Positions 1-8,229 of a stretch of DNA of 33,149 nt are shown in pieces (position 1 is the first letter of the stretch; each line of letters starts with the position of its first letter). The position numbers and the translations under genes are program-made. The notes beneath the pieces are model-generated. The model searched no databases. It had not been told where the DNA came from and saw only the letters and a program-made list of their open reading frames with translations. Source of the stretch: Coriobacteriia bacterium (GTDB taxonomy: Bacteria > Actinomycetota > Coriobacteriia > Anaerosomatales > Anaerosomataceae); NCBI GenBank assembly GCA_016938395.1, contig JAFGUS010000007.1:1-33149 (forward strand), written 5' to 3'.

Positions 1-717
1 CTCGCGTCCACGACCTCCACTCAGGACTCGGGGCTCTTCGACGTGCTCATCCCGGCGTTCGAGGCAGCCCACCCGGAGTATGTGGTGGAGGTCATCGCTG
101 TCGGAACCGGTGAGGCGCTCGAACTCGGCCAGAACAAGGATGCCGACGTGCTTCTGGTTCACGCGAAGGCCCTTGAAGAGGAGTTTGTGGCCAACGGGTA
201 CGGCACCGAGCGCAACGATGTCATGTACAACGACTTCATCCTCGTCGGCCCCGCTGCGGATTCCGCAGGGATCAAGGGACTGACGGTCGTGGAGGCACTC
301 ACCAAGATCGCCGAGTCAGAGTCGGTGTTCGTCTCACGCGGAGACGAGTCGGGCACGCACACCGCTGAGAAGGCGCGCTGGACAGACGCGGGAATCGAGC
401 CGGCGGGCGACTGGTACATGTCAGCCGGTCAGGGCATGGGCGACGTGCTTCAGATCGCGTCAGAGACTCCGGGCTACACCATGACCGACCGTGCCACCTA
501 CCTGAACCTCAAGGATTCGCTCGCGCTCGAGATCCTCGTCGAGGGCGATACCTCACTGTTCAATCAGTACGGAGTCATCCCTGTGACGGGCGCTGCGAAT
601 CCCGAGGGGGCGCAGGCGTTCGCCGACTGGATCCTGAGCGCCGAGGGCCAGGGCGTCATAGAGACCTACGGTGTCGACAAGTTCGGGGCACCGCTCTTCT
701 TCCCGAACGCTCAGTAA
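1..717 (+). CDS. tupA: Tungstate ABC transporter substrate-binding protein TupA (5' end missing)
   Basis: This is the extracellular tungstate-binding component of a TupABC importer. The reading frame is open from base 1, so the start codon, signal peptide and lipobox lie outside the window; 238 codons are visible. The first visible residues read LASTTSTQDSGLF, which is the TTSTQDSG oxyanion-binding signature of the TupA/PBP-like family. Further family features are a VGTGEALELG segment, DADVLLVHAKALEEEF, an MYNDFILVGP strand and SRGDESGTHTAEK, a second ligand loop. The permease and ATPase follow immediately. TupA proteins prefer tungstate to molybdate; the TTSTQDSG type together with the TupB/TupC neighbours favours tungstate, but the specificity is inferred from family and not shown by the sequence alone. 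Confidence 0.93.
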   Translation, partial: LASTTSTQDSGLFDVLIPAFEAAHPEYVVEVIAVGTGEALELGQNKDADVLLVHAKALEEEFVANGYGTERNDVMYNDFILVGPAADSAGIKGLTVVEALTKIAESESVFVSRGDESGTHTAEKARWTDAGIEPAGDWYMSAGQGMGDVLQIASETPGYTMTDRATYLNLKDSLALEILVEGDTSLFNQYGVIPVTGAANPEGAQAFADWILSAEGQGVIETYGVDKFGAPLFFPNAQ

Positions 718-741
718 GGACAGGTACACTACCGCTCATGG

Positions 742-770
742 CGGGGCGCCGCCCTCGCGGCGGCGCCCCG
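742..770 (+). other. GC-rich hairpin between tupA and tupB
   Basis: A perfect 12-bp stem (742-753 pairing with 759-770) closes a 5-base loop. There is no T-run after it, so it is a poor intrinsic terminator. It lies in the only sizeable gap (72 bp) in the tup cluster, between the binding-protein gene and the membrane genes. In many ABC importers such a hairpin protects the 3' end of the binding-protein message or attenuates read-through; that role is inferred. Confidence 0.6.
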
Positions 771-789
771 ATCATCGAGAGGGGGTGCT

Positions 790-1548
790 GTGGACATCAT
801 CTTCAACGCTGTGGAAGAGGCCGTGCGGTTGCTCGCCGCCGGTGAGGTCGGCGTCTGGGGCATCATCGCCCTCTCACTCCGGGTGTCCGGCATCTCCATC
901 CTCATCGCGATGGGCATCGGCATCCCGCTCGGCTACCTGATCGGCTCGCGGCGGTTCGTCGGCCGCCGCTTCGTGCAGGTGGTGGTGAACACCGGCATGG
1001 GCCTCCCGCCCGTGGTGGCGGGCCTCGTCGTGTACATGTTCCTATCGCGGAGCGGCCCGGTCGCCGAGGTGTGGGTCAATCTCGCCAACGCGCTGAGTCC
1101 CGGCGGCGCGCCGCATCCCGAGCCACGGATGCTCTTCACAGTGGGCGCGATGCTCGTCGCCCAGGTGCTCATCTCCACACCGCTCGTCACCGGGGTCACG
1201 GCAGCCGCCATCGGATCGGTGCCCATCGAACTCCGGCTCCAGGCCCGCTCGCTCGGGGCGTCGGCCTGGCAGGAGGCGGTACTCACGGTCAAGGAGGCGC
1301 GCCGCGGCGTGATGGCGGCGGTGGTCGCCGGCTTCGGCGGCATTATCTCCGAAGTGGGGGCAGTGATGATCGTCGGTGGCAACATCGAGGGTTCGACCCG
1401 GGTGATGACCACGGCGATCGTGCTCGAGACGCGGAAGGGCAACTACGGGCTGGCGCTTGCACTCGGGTTCATCCTGATCGGCATCGCCTTCGTGATCAAT
1501 AACGGCCTGACGTGGCTGCAGCAGTCGGGGAGCCGCTATGAGCGTTAG
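790..1548 (+). CDS. tupB: Tungstate ABC transporter permease TupB
   Basis: This 252-aa integral membrane protein is the permease of the tungstate importer. It starts at GTG 790 behind a GAGAGGGGG ribosome-binding site. Hydrophobic helices begin near residue 22 (GVWGIIALSLRVSGISILIA) and continue through LGYLIGSRRF, an MGLPPVVAGLVVYMFL segment typical of TupB, and three or more C-terminal helices. The EAA-type cytoplasmic loop is visible around residues 145-170 (RSLGASAWQEAVLTVKEARR), which docks onto the ATPase. The VVAGFGGIISEVGAVMIVGG stretch is characteristic of tungstate/molybdate permeases of the TupB/WtpB kind. Its last 11 bases overlap tupC, implying coupled translation. Confidence 0.92.
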   Translation: MDIIFNAVEEAVRLLAAGEVGVWGIIALSLRVSGISILIAMGIGIPLGYLIGSRRFVGRRFVQVVVNTGMGLPPVVAGLVVYMFLSRSGPVAEVWVNLANALSPGGAPHPEPRMLFTVGAMLVAQVLISTPLVTGVTAAAIGSVPIELRLQARSLGASAWQEAVLTVKEARRGVMAAVVAGFGGIISEVGAVMIVGGNIEGSTRVMTTAIVLETRKGNYGLALALGFILIGIAFVINNGLTWLQQSGSRYER

Positions 1549-2668
1549 CGCCGAGCGGTGCGACGGCACCCCGATCATTCGCGTCGAGCAGCTTGCGGTG
1601 CGCTATCACCGGCGTACGGTGCTCGATGTGCACCATTTCGATCTCTGCGACGGTGAGACTCACGTCGTCCTCGGCCCCTCCGGGTCGGGTAAGTCGACAC
1701 TTTTGCGCATCCTCGGTCTGCTCGAACACCCGGCATCGGGGCGCATTCTGTTGGATGGCGAGGAAGTCGAGGCGGGCAACAAGAAGGCGCGCATGATGAT
1801 GGCGGCCGTCTTCCAGAACCCGTATCTCTTCAAGGGTACCGTCGAGGAGAACGTGGCATACGGGCTCGCGCTCAGACGGGTGTCGAAGACGGAGCGAGCC
1901 GAGCGCGTCGTGCGAGCGCTCGACCGCGTCGGCCTCGTCGGCATCGAGCGCTCCTCGGCGCTCAGACTCTCCGGCGGCGAGGCGCAGCGGGTGGCCCTGG
2001 CCCGGGCGCTCGTGCTCGAGCCGCGCATCCTGCTTCTCGACGAACCGCTCTCGTACCTCGATCCGCTCATCAAGCGGCGTTTGGTGGCCGACTTCTCGGA
2101 GATCCTTTCTGCCGAGGGCGTGACGGCGCTCTACGTCACGCACGACCAGGACGAGGCCATGGTAGTGGCCGACCGCGTGAGCATCATGCACGAAGGTCGC
2201 GTCGTGCGTACCGGCGGCGTGGACGAGGTCATGAGCCTGCCTACCGACGCATGGGTGGCCGACTTCATCGGGATGGACGCCGCGCTGCGCGGTACGATTA
2301 CCGCCTCGGAAGAGGGCATCGCCGAGATCGCGATCGGTGGGGAACTCGTATATGCCGCCACGCCGCTCCCGCCCGGCATCGAGGTGCTCGTGGGCATCAG
2401 GCCGGAGGATGTGATGCTCTTCGAGGCCAGCCACGGGCTGCCCGCGTCGTCGGCGCGCAACCACCTGCATATGCGGGTGGAGGCTATCGAGCGCCGCGGC
2501 AGCACGGACCGCGTCAGCCTCACCTCCAACGGCCTGCGTCTGGCGGCGGCCGTGTCCCGTGCTGCGGTGCGTGATCTCGGCCTGGAGACCGGCTCGACGG
2601 TGGCGGCGCTGTTCAAGGCGACGTCCGTCAGGGTCGAGGCTGCGGTATCGGTACCCGGAGGGGTATGA
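1538..2668 (+). CDS. tupC: Tungstate ABC transporter ATP-binding protein TupC
   Basis: This 376-aa ATPase energises tungstate import. The nucleotide-binding domain (about residues 14-240) has Walker A GPSGSGKS at 46-53, a Q-loop in AVFQNPYLFKG, the signature LSGGEAQRVALARAL, Walker B ILLLDEPLSYLD and the switch histidine in YVTHDQDEAM. A C-terminal domain (about 245-370) with GIRPEDVMLF and RVEAIERRGSTDRV looks like a TOBE/MOP oxyanion-binding domain, so transport may be feedback-inhibited by bound tungstate, as is known for related molybdate ATPases. The ATG lies inside the end of tupB. It is followed by a 58-bp gap to the mobA/fdhD gene. Confidence 0.92.
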   Translation: MSVSAERCDGTPIIRVEQLAVRYHRRTVLDVHHFDLCDGETHVVLGPSGSGKSTLLRILGLLEHPASGRILLDGEEVEAGNKKARMMMAAVFQNPYLFKGTVEENVAYGLALRRVSKTERAERVVRALDRVGLVGIERSSALRLSGGEAQRVALARALVLEPRILLLDEPLSYLDPLIKRRLVADFSEILSAEGVTALYVTHDQDEAMVVADRVSIMHEGRVVRTGGVDEVMSLPTDAWVADFIGMDAALRGTITASEEGIAEIAIGGELVYAATPLPPGIEVLVGIRPEDVMLFEASHGLPASSARNHLHMRVEAIERRGSTDRVSLTSNGLRLAAAVSRAAVRDLGLETGSTVAALFKATSVRVEAAVSVPGGV

Positions 2669-2726
2669 TGGACGGACGCCACCCACACGACTCACGCATC
2701 GCCCGGCAGCGACCAAGGAGTCACCC

Positions 2727-4133
2727 GTGACCGAGCGAATACGCCTACCGATCACCGCCGCCGTCCTCGCGGGCGGCCGGTCTCAGCGCATGGGCGTCGA
2801 CAAGACGCTTCTGCTCTTTGATGGTGAGCCGCTCGTCCGGCGAGTCGCCGAGATCGCGGGCGGGATCTGCGAGCACGTGCTCGTGATCACCAACCGGCCT
2901 GAGGCGATGGCGGACGCCGGGTTGCCCGCCTCGGTGAGAATCGTCGCCGATGAGGTGGCGTACCAGGGTCCGCTCGGAGGGCTGATCACCGCGCTCGACG
3001 TGGCCGAGGACGAGTGGGTGCTGGCGGTGGGCGCGGACATGCCGTGGCTCGCACCAGCCCTCGTACAGACGCTCTGGGATGCGCGGGATGGCGCGCAGAT
3101 GGTCCTCCCCGTCGGGGAGAAGGGTCCGGAGCCGCTTCTCGCGCTCTACCATACGAGCTGCCTGCCCGAGGCGCGCCGCGTGCTCGCATCAGGTCGCCGC
3201 CGACTCGTGGCGATGATTCCCGCAGTCAAGACGGTCGAGGTGCCGCTCGACTCTCTGCGCGTGGCGGATCCCAGTCTGCGCAGCCTCGTCAACGTGAACA
3301 CGCCACAGGAGCTGCTTGAGACTCGCGACGAGGCATCGGCGGCAGACGAGGGTGTCGTTCCCCGGGTCTCCGTCATCGAGGTGGGAACGCGGCGCGCGCG
3401 CGGCATGCCCTCCGAGCGTCCGGTGACGGTCTGCCTCAACGATGACGAGATCGCAACTATGCAGGCCAGTCCTGACGATCTTGCCGACCTCGGCGTCGGG
3501 TTCCTGCTGTCCGAGGGTTTCATCGCCGACCGAGAGGCGCTCGACGGTGTCGACGTCGACCACCGGCGTGGCCTCGTCTACGTGCGCAGTTCGGAGAAGG
3601 CTCCCGCGGACGTGGCCGAGCGCCGGCGGTACGTGACGTCCGGCTGCGGCAAGGGCATCACCTTCTCCTCGGTAGGGCACGCGCGCGGCATGACTGAGGT
3701 GCATTCGGACGCTGAAGTGGACTCGGAGACGATCTACGACCTCATCGGCCGGCTGGCGCGCGTGGCGGCAGCATACCGGGACACGGGCGGTATCCACTCG
3801 TGCGGCCTCGGCGTCGGCGGCGAACTCGCCATCGCTCGCGAGGACGTCGGTCGGCACAATGCGCTCGACAAGCTGCTCGGGCGCGCGTGGCTGGACCGTA
3901 CGCCCACCAAAGACGCGATCCTGCTCACAACCGGGCGCATCAGCTATGAGATGGCCGTCAAGGCGGCAAAGGCCCAGGTGCCCATCGTGGTGTCGCGCAC
4001 TGCGGTCACCGATCTTGCTGCCGATGTGGCCGAACGAGTCGGCATCACGCTCGTCGGCTATGCGCGTGGCGGTAAACTGGTTGTCTACACCCACCCGCAC
4101 CGGATATGTGCGCCCGAGGAGGAGTCGTCATGA
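2727..4133 (+). CDS. mobA-fdhD: Fused molybdenum cofactor guanylyltransferase (MobA) and FdhD sulfurtransferase
   Basis: One 468-aa chain joins two enzymes of formate dehydrogenase maturation. The N-terminal half (about residues 1-200) is MobA, which attaches GMP to the pterin cofactor: it has the LAGGRSQRMGVDKTLLLF nucleotide-binding loop, the GPLGGL segment, a VGADMPWL metal site and the closing LVNVNTPQEL motif. The C-terminal half (about 214-468) is FdhD, which passes sulfur from a cysteine desulfurase to the Mo/W-bisMGD of formate dehydrogenase: it has TSGCGKG, GGIHSCGLG and the hallmark EDVGRHNALDKLLG. E. coli FdhD has a CxxC at the TSGCGKG position; here only the first cysteine remains. 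Start GTG 2727 is chosen because AAGGAG (2715-2720) precedes it; the frame is open further upstream into tupC. The stop overlaps moeA (ATGA). Confidence 0.92.
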   Translation: MTERIRLPITAAVLAGGRSQRMGVDKTLLLFDGEPLVRRVAEIAGGICEHVLVITNRPEAMADAGLPASVRIVADEVAYQGPLGGLITALDVAEDEWVLAVGADMPWLAPALVQTLWDARDGAQMVLPVGEKGPEPLLALYHTSCLPEARRVLASGRRRLVAMIPAVKTVEVPLDSLRVADPSLRSLVNVNTPQELLETRDEASAADEGVVPRVSVIEVGTRRARGMPSERPVTVCLNDDEIATMQASPDDLADLGVGFLLSEGFIADREALDGVDVDHRRGLVYVRSSEKAPADVAERRRYVTSGCGKGITFSSVGHARGMTEVHSDAEVDSETIYDLIGRLARVAAAYRDTGGIHSCGLGVGGELAIAREDVGRHNALDKLLGRAWLDRTPTKDAILLTTGRISYEMAVKAAKAQVPIVVSRTAVTDLAADVAERVGITLVGYARGGKLVVYTHPHRICAPEEESS

Positions 4134-5371
4134 TCACGGTCGAAGAAGCGACCGAGCAGGTGCTGACTCGCATCGCGGTGCTGGAGCCTGAGCGTGTCGG
4201 CCTGCTCGACGCCCTCGGGCGCGTGCTCGCCGAAGACGTGGTCTCCGACATCGACGTCGCGCCCTTCGACAACTCGGCGATGGACGGCTACGCTGTGCGT
4301 GCCGCGGACGTGAGCGGCGCGTCTGAGGACCGTCCCGCGGTGCTGAACGTTATCGAGCACATTCCTGCCGGCGTCTATCCCACCGAGGCCGTCGGTCCGG
4401 GCCAGGCCTCACGCATCATGACCGGCGCTCCATTGCCCAAGGGGGCTGACGCCGTTGTCATGGTGGAGCGCACGCTCGGTCTTCAGGCCGACGGCGGAGT
4501 CGGTGGTACGGTGGAGATCCTCGCGCCGGTCTCACACGGCGAGAACGTCCGCTATCGTGCGGAGGAGGTACGGGCCGGAGAGGCTGTGATGCTGGCCGGT
4601 GAGCAGGTGGGGCCGGCCGGGATCGGCCTGGCGGCCTCCGTCGGTCACGCGGAACTCGTCGTACGCCGCCGACCGCGCGTGGCCATCGTCTCGACGGGCG
4701 ACGAACTTGTCGACGTGACCGAGCAGCCCGGGCCCGGCAAGATCCGCAACTCGAACTCCTACTCGCTCGCGGCCCAGGTGCTCGACGCTCGCGCCGAGCC
4801 ACACATGCTCGGGGTGGCGCAAGATACCGCCGAACATACCCGAGCGCTCCTCTCCCGGGCGCCCGAGTTCGATCTCATGATCACCACGGGCGGCGTGAGC
4901 ATGGGGGACTTCGATGTCGTGAAGTCGGTTCTGGAGGAGATCGGGGAGCTCGACTTCTGGCGCGTGGCGATGCGTCCCGGTGCCCCGCAGACGTTCGGGA
5001 CCATCGGTGGTATCCCCTTCTTCGGTCTTCCGGGCAACCCCACCTCCACGATGGTGGGATTCGAGATGTTCGTGCGTCCGGCGATACGCAAGATGGCCGG
5101 CTACACTACACTCGTGCGGCCGCGCGTGATTGCTACGCTTGCGCACGACACCAAGAAGCAACCCGACAGGCGCTACTTCCTTCGGGGGCGCCTCACGCGT
5201 AGAGCGGACGGCGGCTACTCGGTGGCCATCTCGGGCAACCAGTCCTCCGCACTTCTGACCGCGATGTACCGCGGGAACTGTCTGATCTCGTTGCCGGAAG
5301 GTGAGTCGTACGTCGCCGCCGGCACCGAAGTGATGTGTATCCGACTCGACATGGAAGAAGGTACGGCATGA
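4130..5371 (+). CDS. moeA: Molybdopterin molybdenumtransferase MoeA
   Basis: This 413-aa cytoplasmic enzyme inserts molybdate or tungstate into adenylylated molybdopterin. The family's motifs appear in order: DNSAMDGYAVR near residue 47, RIMTGAPLPKGADAVVMVE near 98, VSTGDELV near 190, the MoCF_biosynth core ITTGGVSMGDFDVVK near 250, and LPGNPTSTMVGFE near 302, then a C-terminal beta domain ending around IRLDMEEGTA. Length is normal for the family. The start is ATG 4130, with GAGGAGG upstream and a 4-base ATGA overlap with the preceding stop. Its end overlaps the next small gene the same way, so three proteins are translationally coupled. In a tungstate importer operon this copy may work mainly with tungsten (inference). 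Confidence 0.95.
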   Translation: MITVEEATEQVLTRIAVLEPERVGLLDALGRVLAEDVVSDIDVAPFDNSAMDGYAVRAADVSGASEDRPAVLNVIEHIPAGVYPTEAVGPGQASRIMTGAPLPKGADAVVMVERTLGLQADGGVGGTVEILAPVSHGENVRYRAEEVRAGEAVMLAGEQVGPAGIGLAASVGHAELVVRRRPRVAIVSTGDELVDVTEQPGPGKIRNSNSYSLAAQVLDARAEPHMLGVAQDTAEHTRALLSRAPEFDLMITTGGVSMGDFDVVKSVLEEIGELDFWRVAMRPGAPQTFGTIGGIPFFGLPGNPTSTMVGFEMFVRPAIRKMAGYTTLVRPRVIATLAHDTKKQPDRRYFLRGRLTRRADGGYSVAISGNQSSALLTAMYRGNCLISLPEGESYVAAGTEVMCIRLDMEEGTA

Positions 5372-5589
5372 GCACCAGCGAGACCGCGAAGTTCACCGAC
5401 CCGCGTTGGGCCTCCCAGGTGACCGACGAGATGATGGACGCCATCAAAGCCAAGGCTGTCGATGGCAAGATCACGTGTCCGGTACTGCGCAAGTTCGCCG
5501 AGGACACGGGCGTGCCGTACAAAGTCGCGGGCGCCGCTGCCGATGCGGCAGGCGTGCGGGTGCACAACTGCGATCTCGGATGCTTCTAG
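5368..5589 (+). CDS. Small cysteine-containing protein of the Moco operon, function unknown
   Basis: This is a 73-aa protein whose ATG overlaps the moeA stop; the mobB start follows the stop by one base. I do not recognise a named family. The middle (about residues 20-64) looks like a compact helix-turn-helix: a helix DEMMDAIKAKAV, then GKITCPVLRKFAEDTGVP, then YKVAGAAADAAGV. Cysteines lie at 37, 68 and 72, the last two in the C-terminal NCDLGCF. There is no signal peptide or membrane segment. Position inside a tight Moco operon argues for a role in cofactor assembly, for example metal or sulfur handling or local regulation. Codon use resembles its neighbours, so it is a real gene and not a remnant. 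Confidence 0.75.
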   Translation: MSTSETAKFTDPRWASQVTDEMMDAIKAKAVDGKITCPVLRKFAEDTGVPYKVAGAAADAAGVRVHNCDLGCF

Positions 5590-5590
5590 C

Positions 5591-6262
5591 GTGACCGCGA
5601 CACGCCGCATACCCGTCGTCTCGATTGTCGGCAAGAGCGACTCGGGCAAGACGACGCTCATGGAGCGTCTCATCCGGGCGCTGACCGAGCGCGGGTACCG
5701 TGTGGGCAGCGTCAAGCATCACGTGCACGACTTCGACATCGACGTTCCCGGCAAGGACTCGTGGCGTCACGCCAAGGCCGGAGCGGCGGTCACACTCGTC
5801 AGCTCCCCGTCCAAGCTCGGCATGATACGGGTCATGGACCACGAGGCGTCGCTGGATGAGCTCCTCGAGCTTGCGCACGATGTGGACGTCCTGCTCACGG
5901 AGGGATACAGGCGCGCAGGTAATGTGCGGATCGAGATCTCGCGGCGTGCGCGGTCGACCGAACTCGTCTGCGAAGCAGCCGAACTCTTCGCGCTCGTGAC
6001 CGACAACGGCGAGCTCGCGGTCGGCGAGGTGCCCGTGTTCGGCCTGGACGATGCCGAAGGTCTGGCCGACCTGGTCGAGCGCACGTTCCTCGCGGGTACG
6101 ACGGGCGGGGCGGGCGGTGGGGAGTTCGCCGCGAGTTCCGCAGCCGGGGAAGGCGCCGAGGGGGCGGAGCGCCCGCAGGCGCCGCGGGCCCCCGGCGAGG
6201 ACTGTCTGAGCGCCGGACTCCCCACCGCCCGCCCGTCCGGGGAGGTCCGCGATGGCGACTGA
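5591..6262 (+). CDS. mobB: Molybdopterin-guanine dinucleotide biosynthesis protein MobB with an odd C-terminal tail
   Basis: MobB is a small P-loop GTPase-like adaptor that works with MobA. The protein is 223 aa if it starts at GTG 5591, one base after the previous stop. The P-loop GKSDSGKTTLMERLI lies near residues 14-28, followed by VGSVKHHVHDFDIDVPGKDS and RHAKAGA, which are typical MobB segments, and DVLLTEGYRR as the Walker B-like strand. The usual MobB fold ends near residue 170. Residues 173-215 are a Gly/Ala/Pro-rich tail encoded by a long inverted repeat (see the repeat entry), unlike anything else in the protein. The last 11 bases overlap moaA. Confidence 0.88.
   Translation: MTATRRIPVVSIVGKSDSGKTTLMERLIRALTERGYRVGSVKHHVHDFDIDVPGKDSWRHAKAGAAVTLVSSPSKLGMIRVMDHEASLDELLELAHDVDVLLTEGYRRAGNVRIEISRRARSTELVCEAAELFALVTDNGELAVGEVPVFGLDDAEGLADLVERTFLAGTTGGAGGGEFAASSAAGEGAEGAERPQAPRAPGEDCLSAGLPTARPSGEVRDGD
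6108..6234. repeat. Foldback repeat forming the mobB tail
   Basis: A perfect 18-bp inverted repeat (6108-6125 and 6217-6234) encloses about 90 bp of very GC-rich sequence. The interior is itself partly palindromic, so the whole 127-bp block can fold back on itself. It keeps the mobB frame open and supplies its low-complexity tail. The shape resembles a short non-autonomous palindromic element (REP- or MITE-like) that landed at the end of mobB. No flanking direct repeat is obvious. The transcript hairpin would lie just before the moaA ribosome-binding site. Confidence 0.6.
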
Positions 6263-7274
6263 CGCCTTCGGCAGGCGCATCGACTACCTGCGCATCAGCG
6301 TCACGGACCGCTGCAACCTGCGGTGTGTGTACTGCATGCCGCCCGAGGGCGTTCAGTGGAAAGCGCACGATGAGATTCTGTCGTTCGAGGAGATCGAGCG
6401 CTTCGCCCGCGTCGCGGCGGGCGAGGGTATCGGCAAGATACGGCTCACGGGCGGTGAGCCCCTCGTGCGTCACGGCATCGTGGGTCACGTCCGGCGTCTG
6501 CGCGAGACGACCGGCATCGAGGCGATCGCACTCACCACCAATGGCACGCTGCTGCCGCGATACGCAGCTGACCTGGCCGAGGCGGGCCTCCGGCGCATCA
6601 ACATCTCGTTGGACACGCTCGACCCCGACGTGTACGCCCGCGTCACGCGCGGCGGGCAGCTCTCGGACGTCCTCGCCGGCCTCGAGGCCGCGTTCGAGGC
6701 GGGTATGGATCCGGTGAAGCTCAACGTGGTGGTGGTGCGCTCACTCGATCAGGATCTCCTCGGCTTCGCGCGCATGACCCTCGACCGCCCTGTGCACGTG
6801 CGGTTCATCGAGTACATGCCGGTGGGTGACGTGGGGGAGCACAGCTGCACGAGTGCTGAAGCCGACGGCTGGACGGAGGCTGACCACGTCTCGACCGATG
6901 AGATCCTCACGCACCTGTCTGCCGAGGGCGCGGCAGCCGGACTCGGCGAACTGGCCGCCGTGGAGCGCGATGATGCGCCCGGCGGATGGGGTCCCGCACA
7001 CTACTATCGGTTCCCGGGGGCACCGGGCACGCTCGGTGTCATCTCCCCGCTGTCGCACCACTTCTGCGGGGAGTGCAACCGCCTTCGCCTCACCGCCGAC
7101 GGGCGGCTGCGGACGTGCCTGTTCTCCGATGACGAGATCGACGTGCGCAGCGTGCTGCGTGGCGGAACCGATGAAGACGTCCGTGAGGTGATCCGCATGG
7201 CGCTCGCCGCCAAGCCGGCGGGACACAATCAGCAGCACGGTACGGTCCGGCGCATGTCGCAGATCGGAGGGTGA
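6252..7274 (+). CDS. moaA: GTP 3',8-cyclase MoaA (radical SAM)
   Basis: MoaA performs the first step of molybdopterin synthesis, converting GTP to 3',8-cyclo-GTP. This 340-aa protein has the radical-SAM cluster motif C21xxxC25xxC28 in [13 protein letters not shown], the SAM-binding [10 protein letters not shown], the NISLDTLD strand, and the second cluster motif [11 protein letters not shown] with its distal cysteine in LRTCLF. It ends in the conserved Gly-Gly (SQIGG), whose GG tail is required for activity in the family. Residues about 195-250 form a longer, acidic insertion than I would expect before the conserved [11 protein letters not shown]. The ATG is preceded by GGAGGT and overlaps mobB by 11 bp; moaC begins one base after the stop. 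Confidence 0.97.
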   Translation: MATDAFGRRIDYLRISVTDRCNLRCVYCMPPEGVQWKAHDEILSFEEIERFARVAAGEGIGKIRLTGGEPLVRHGIVGHVRRLRETTGIEAIALTTNGTLLPRYAADLAEAGLRRINISLDTLDPDVYARVTRGGQLSDVLAGLEAAFEAGMDPVKLNVVVVRSLDQDLLGFARMTLDRPVHVRFIEYMPVGDVGEHSCTSAEADGWTEADHVSTDEILTHLSAEGAAAGLGELAAVERDDAPGGWGPAHYYRFPGAPGTLGVISPLSHHFCGECNRLRLTADGRLRTCLFSDDEIDVRSVLRGGTDEDVREVIRMALAAKPAGHNQQHGTVRRMSQIGG

Positions 7275-7275
7275 G

Positions 7276-7782
7276 ATGGCACACGAACGCCTCACGCATC
7301 TCGACGAGCACGGCTCTGCGCACATGGTCGACGTGGGCGACAAGCCCGTGACGCACCGTGTGGCGACGGCCGAGGCCGTCGTGCGGATGAAGCCGGAGAC
7401 TCTCGCGATGATCGTGGAGGGCAGAGCGCCCAAGGGCGACGTGTTCGCCGTGGCTCGCATCGCCGGCATCCAGGCGGCTAAACGTACCTCGGACCTCATC
7501 CCGCTGTGTCACCCGCTGCCGATCACGAAGGTGTCCGTCGAGCTCGCACCTGCGGATGCCGCAGTGCGGATCACCGCGACGTGTGCCACCGATGGCAAGA
7601 CCGGCATCGAGATGGAAGCGCTCACGGCTGCAGCGGTCTCAGCGCTCGCACTCTACGACATGTGCAAAGCCGTGGACCGTGGCATGGAGGTCACCGACGT
7701 GCGGCTCCTCGAGAAGGCGGGCGGTGCTTCGGGTACGTGGACGCGCGATGACACTCAAGAGAAGACCCACAAGGAGGACTAG
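7276..7782 (+). CDS. moaC: Cyclic pyranopterin monophosphate synthase MoaC
   Basis: MoaC converts the MoaA product to cyclic pyranopterin monophosphate. The 168-aa protein shows the whole family pattern: [18 protein letters not shown] at the N terminus, [12 protein letters not shown], the active-site region [33 protein letters not shown] and [12 protein letters not shown] near the C terminus. The last 15 or so residues are charged and probably disordered. It starts one base after moaA, with the terminal GGAGGG of moaA acting as ribosome-binding site, and is followed after 3 bp by the MOSC gene. Confidence 0.97.
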   Translation: MAHERLTHLDEHGSAHMVDVGDKPVTHRVATAEAVVRMKPETLAMIVEGRAPKGDVFAVARIAGIQAAKRTSDLIPLCHPLPITKVSVELAPADAAVRITATCATDGKTGIEMEALTAAAVSALALYDMCKAVDRGMEVTDVRLLEKAGGASGTWTRDDTQEKTHKED

Positions 7783-7785
7783 CGT

Positions 7786-8229
7786 ATGCCTGCGACCGTC
7801 ACCTCGGTGAACCTTTCGGCCAAGAAGACCGTCCGCAAGACCCCCGGCACCTCCGGCACTCTGGTGGTCGGCAGCGGCTTTGAGGGCGATGCGCACGCCG
7901 GCGACTGGCACCGTCAGGTGAGCCTGCTCGCCGAGGAGTCGATCGCCAAGATGCAGGCCAAGGGCCTCGATGTGGATGCCGGCGACTTTGCCGAGAACAT
8001 CACGACGCGCGGAATCGACCTCGTTTCACTGCCGGTGGGCGCGCGCATCCGCGTGGGCGACACGCTCCTCGAGGTCAGCCAGATCGGCAAGGAGTGCCAC
8101 ACGAAGTGCGCCATCTACTACCAGGCGGGCGACTGCGTGATGCCCAAGGAGGGTATCTTCGCCATCGTCGTTGAGGGTGGAGACGTCACCGTCGGTGACG
8201 CGGTTGTCCTCGTGGAGGGGGGCGCCTGA
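7786..8229 (+). CDS. MOSC domain protein
   Basis: This 147-aa protein consists of a single MOSC domain, the beta-fold found at the C terminus of molybdenum cofactor sulfurases, thought to carry persulfide sulfur or bind the cofactor. Visible family features are GFEGDAHAGDWHRQVSLL, GDFAENITTRGIDL, and the conserved cysteine region QIGKECHTKC followed by a further cysteine in AGDCVMPKEGIF. Stand-alone MOSC proteins of this type sit in Moco operons of many anaerobes; their exact role is unsettled. Here it sits between moaC and mogA, with the mogA ATG overlapping its stop codon. A part in cofactor sulfuration or storage is the best inference. Confidence 0.88.
   Translation: MPATVTSVNLSAKKTVRKTPGTSGTLVVGSGFEGDAHAGDWHRQVSLLAEESIAKMQAKGLDVDAGDFAENITTRGIDLVSLPVGARIRVGDTLLEVSQIGKECHTKCAIYYQAGDCVMPKEGIFAIVVEGGDVTVGDAVVLVEGGA

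Noticed and set aside
2559..2726. Longer N terminus for the MobA-FdhD fusion
   Set aside because: The upstream in-frame part overlaps tupC out of frame and is Arg-rich; GTG 2727 has the ribosome-binding site and begins the MobA fold directly.
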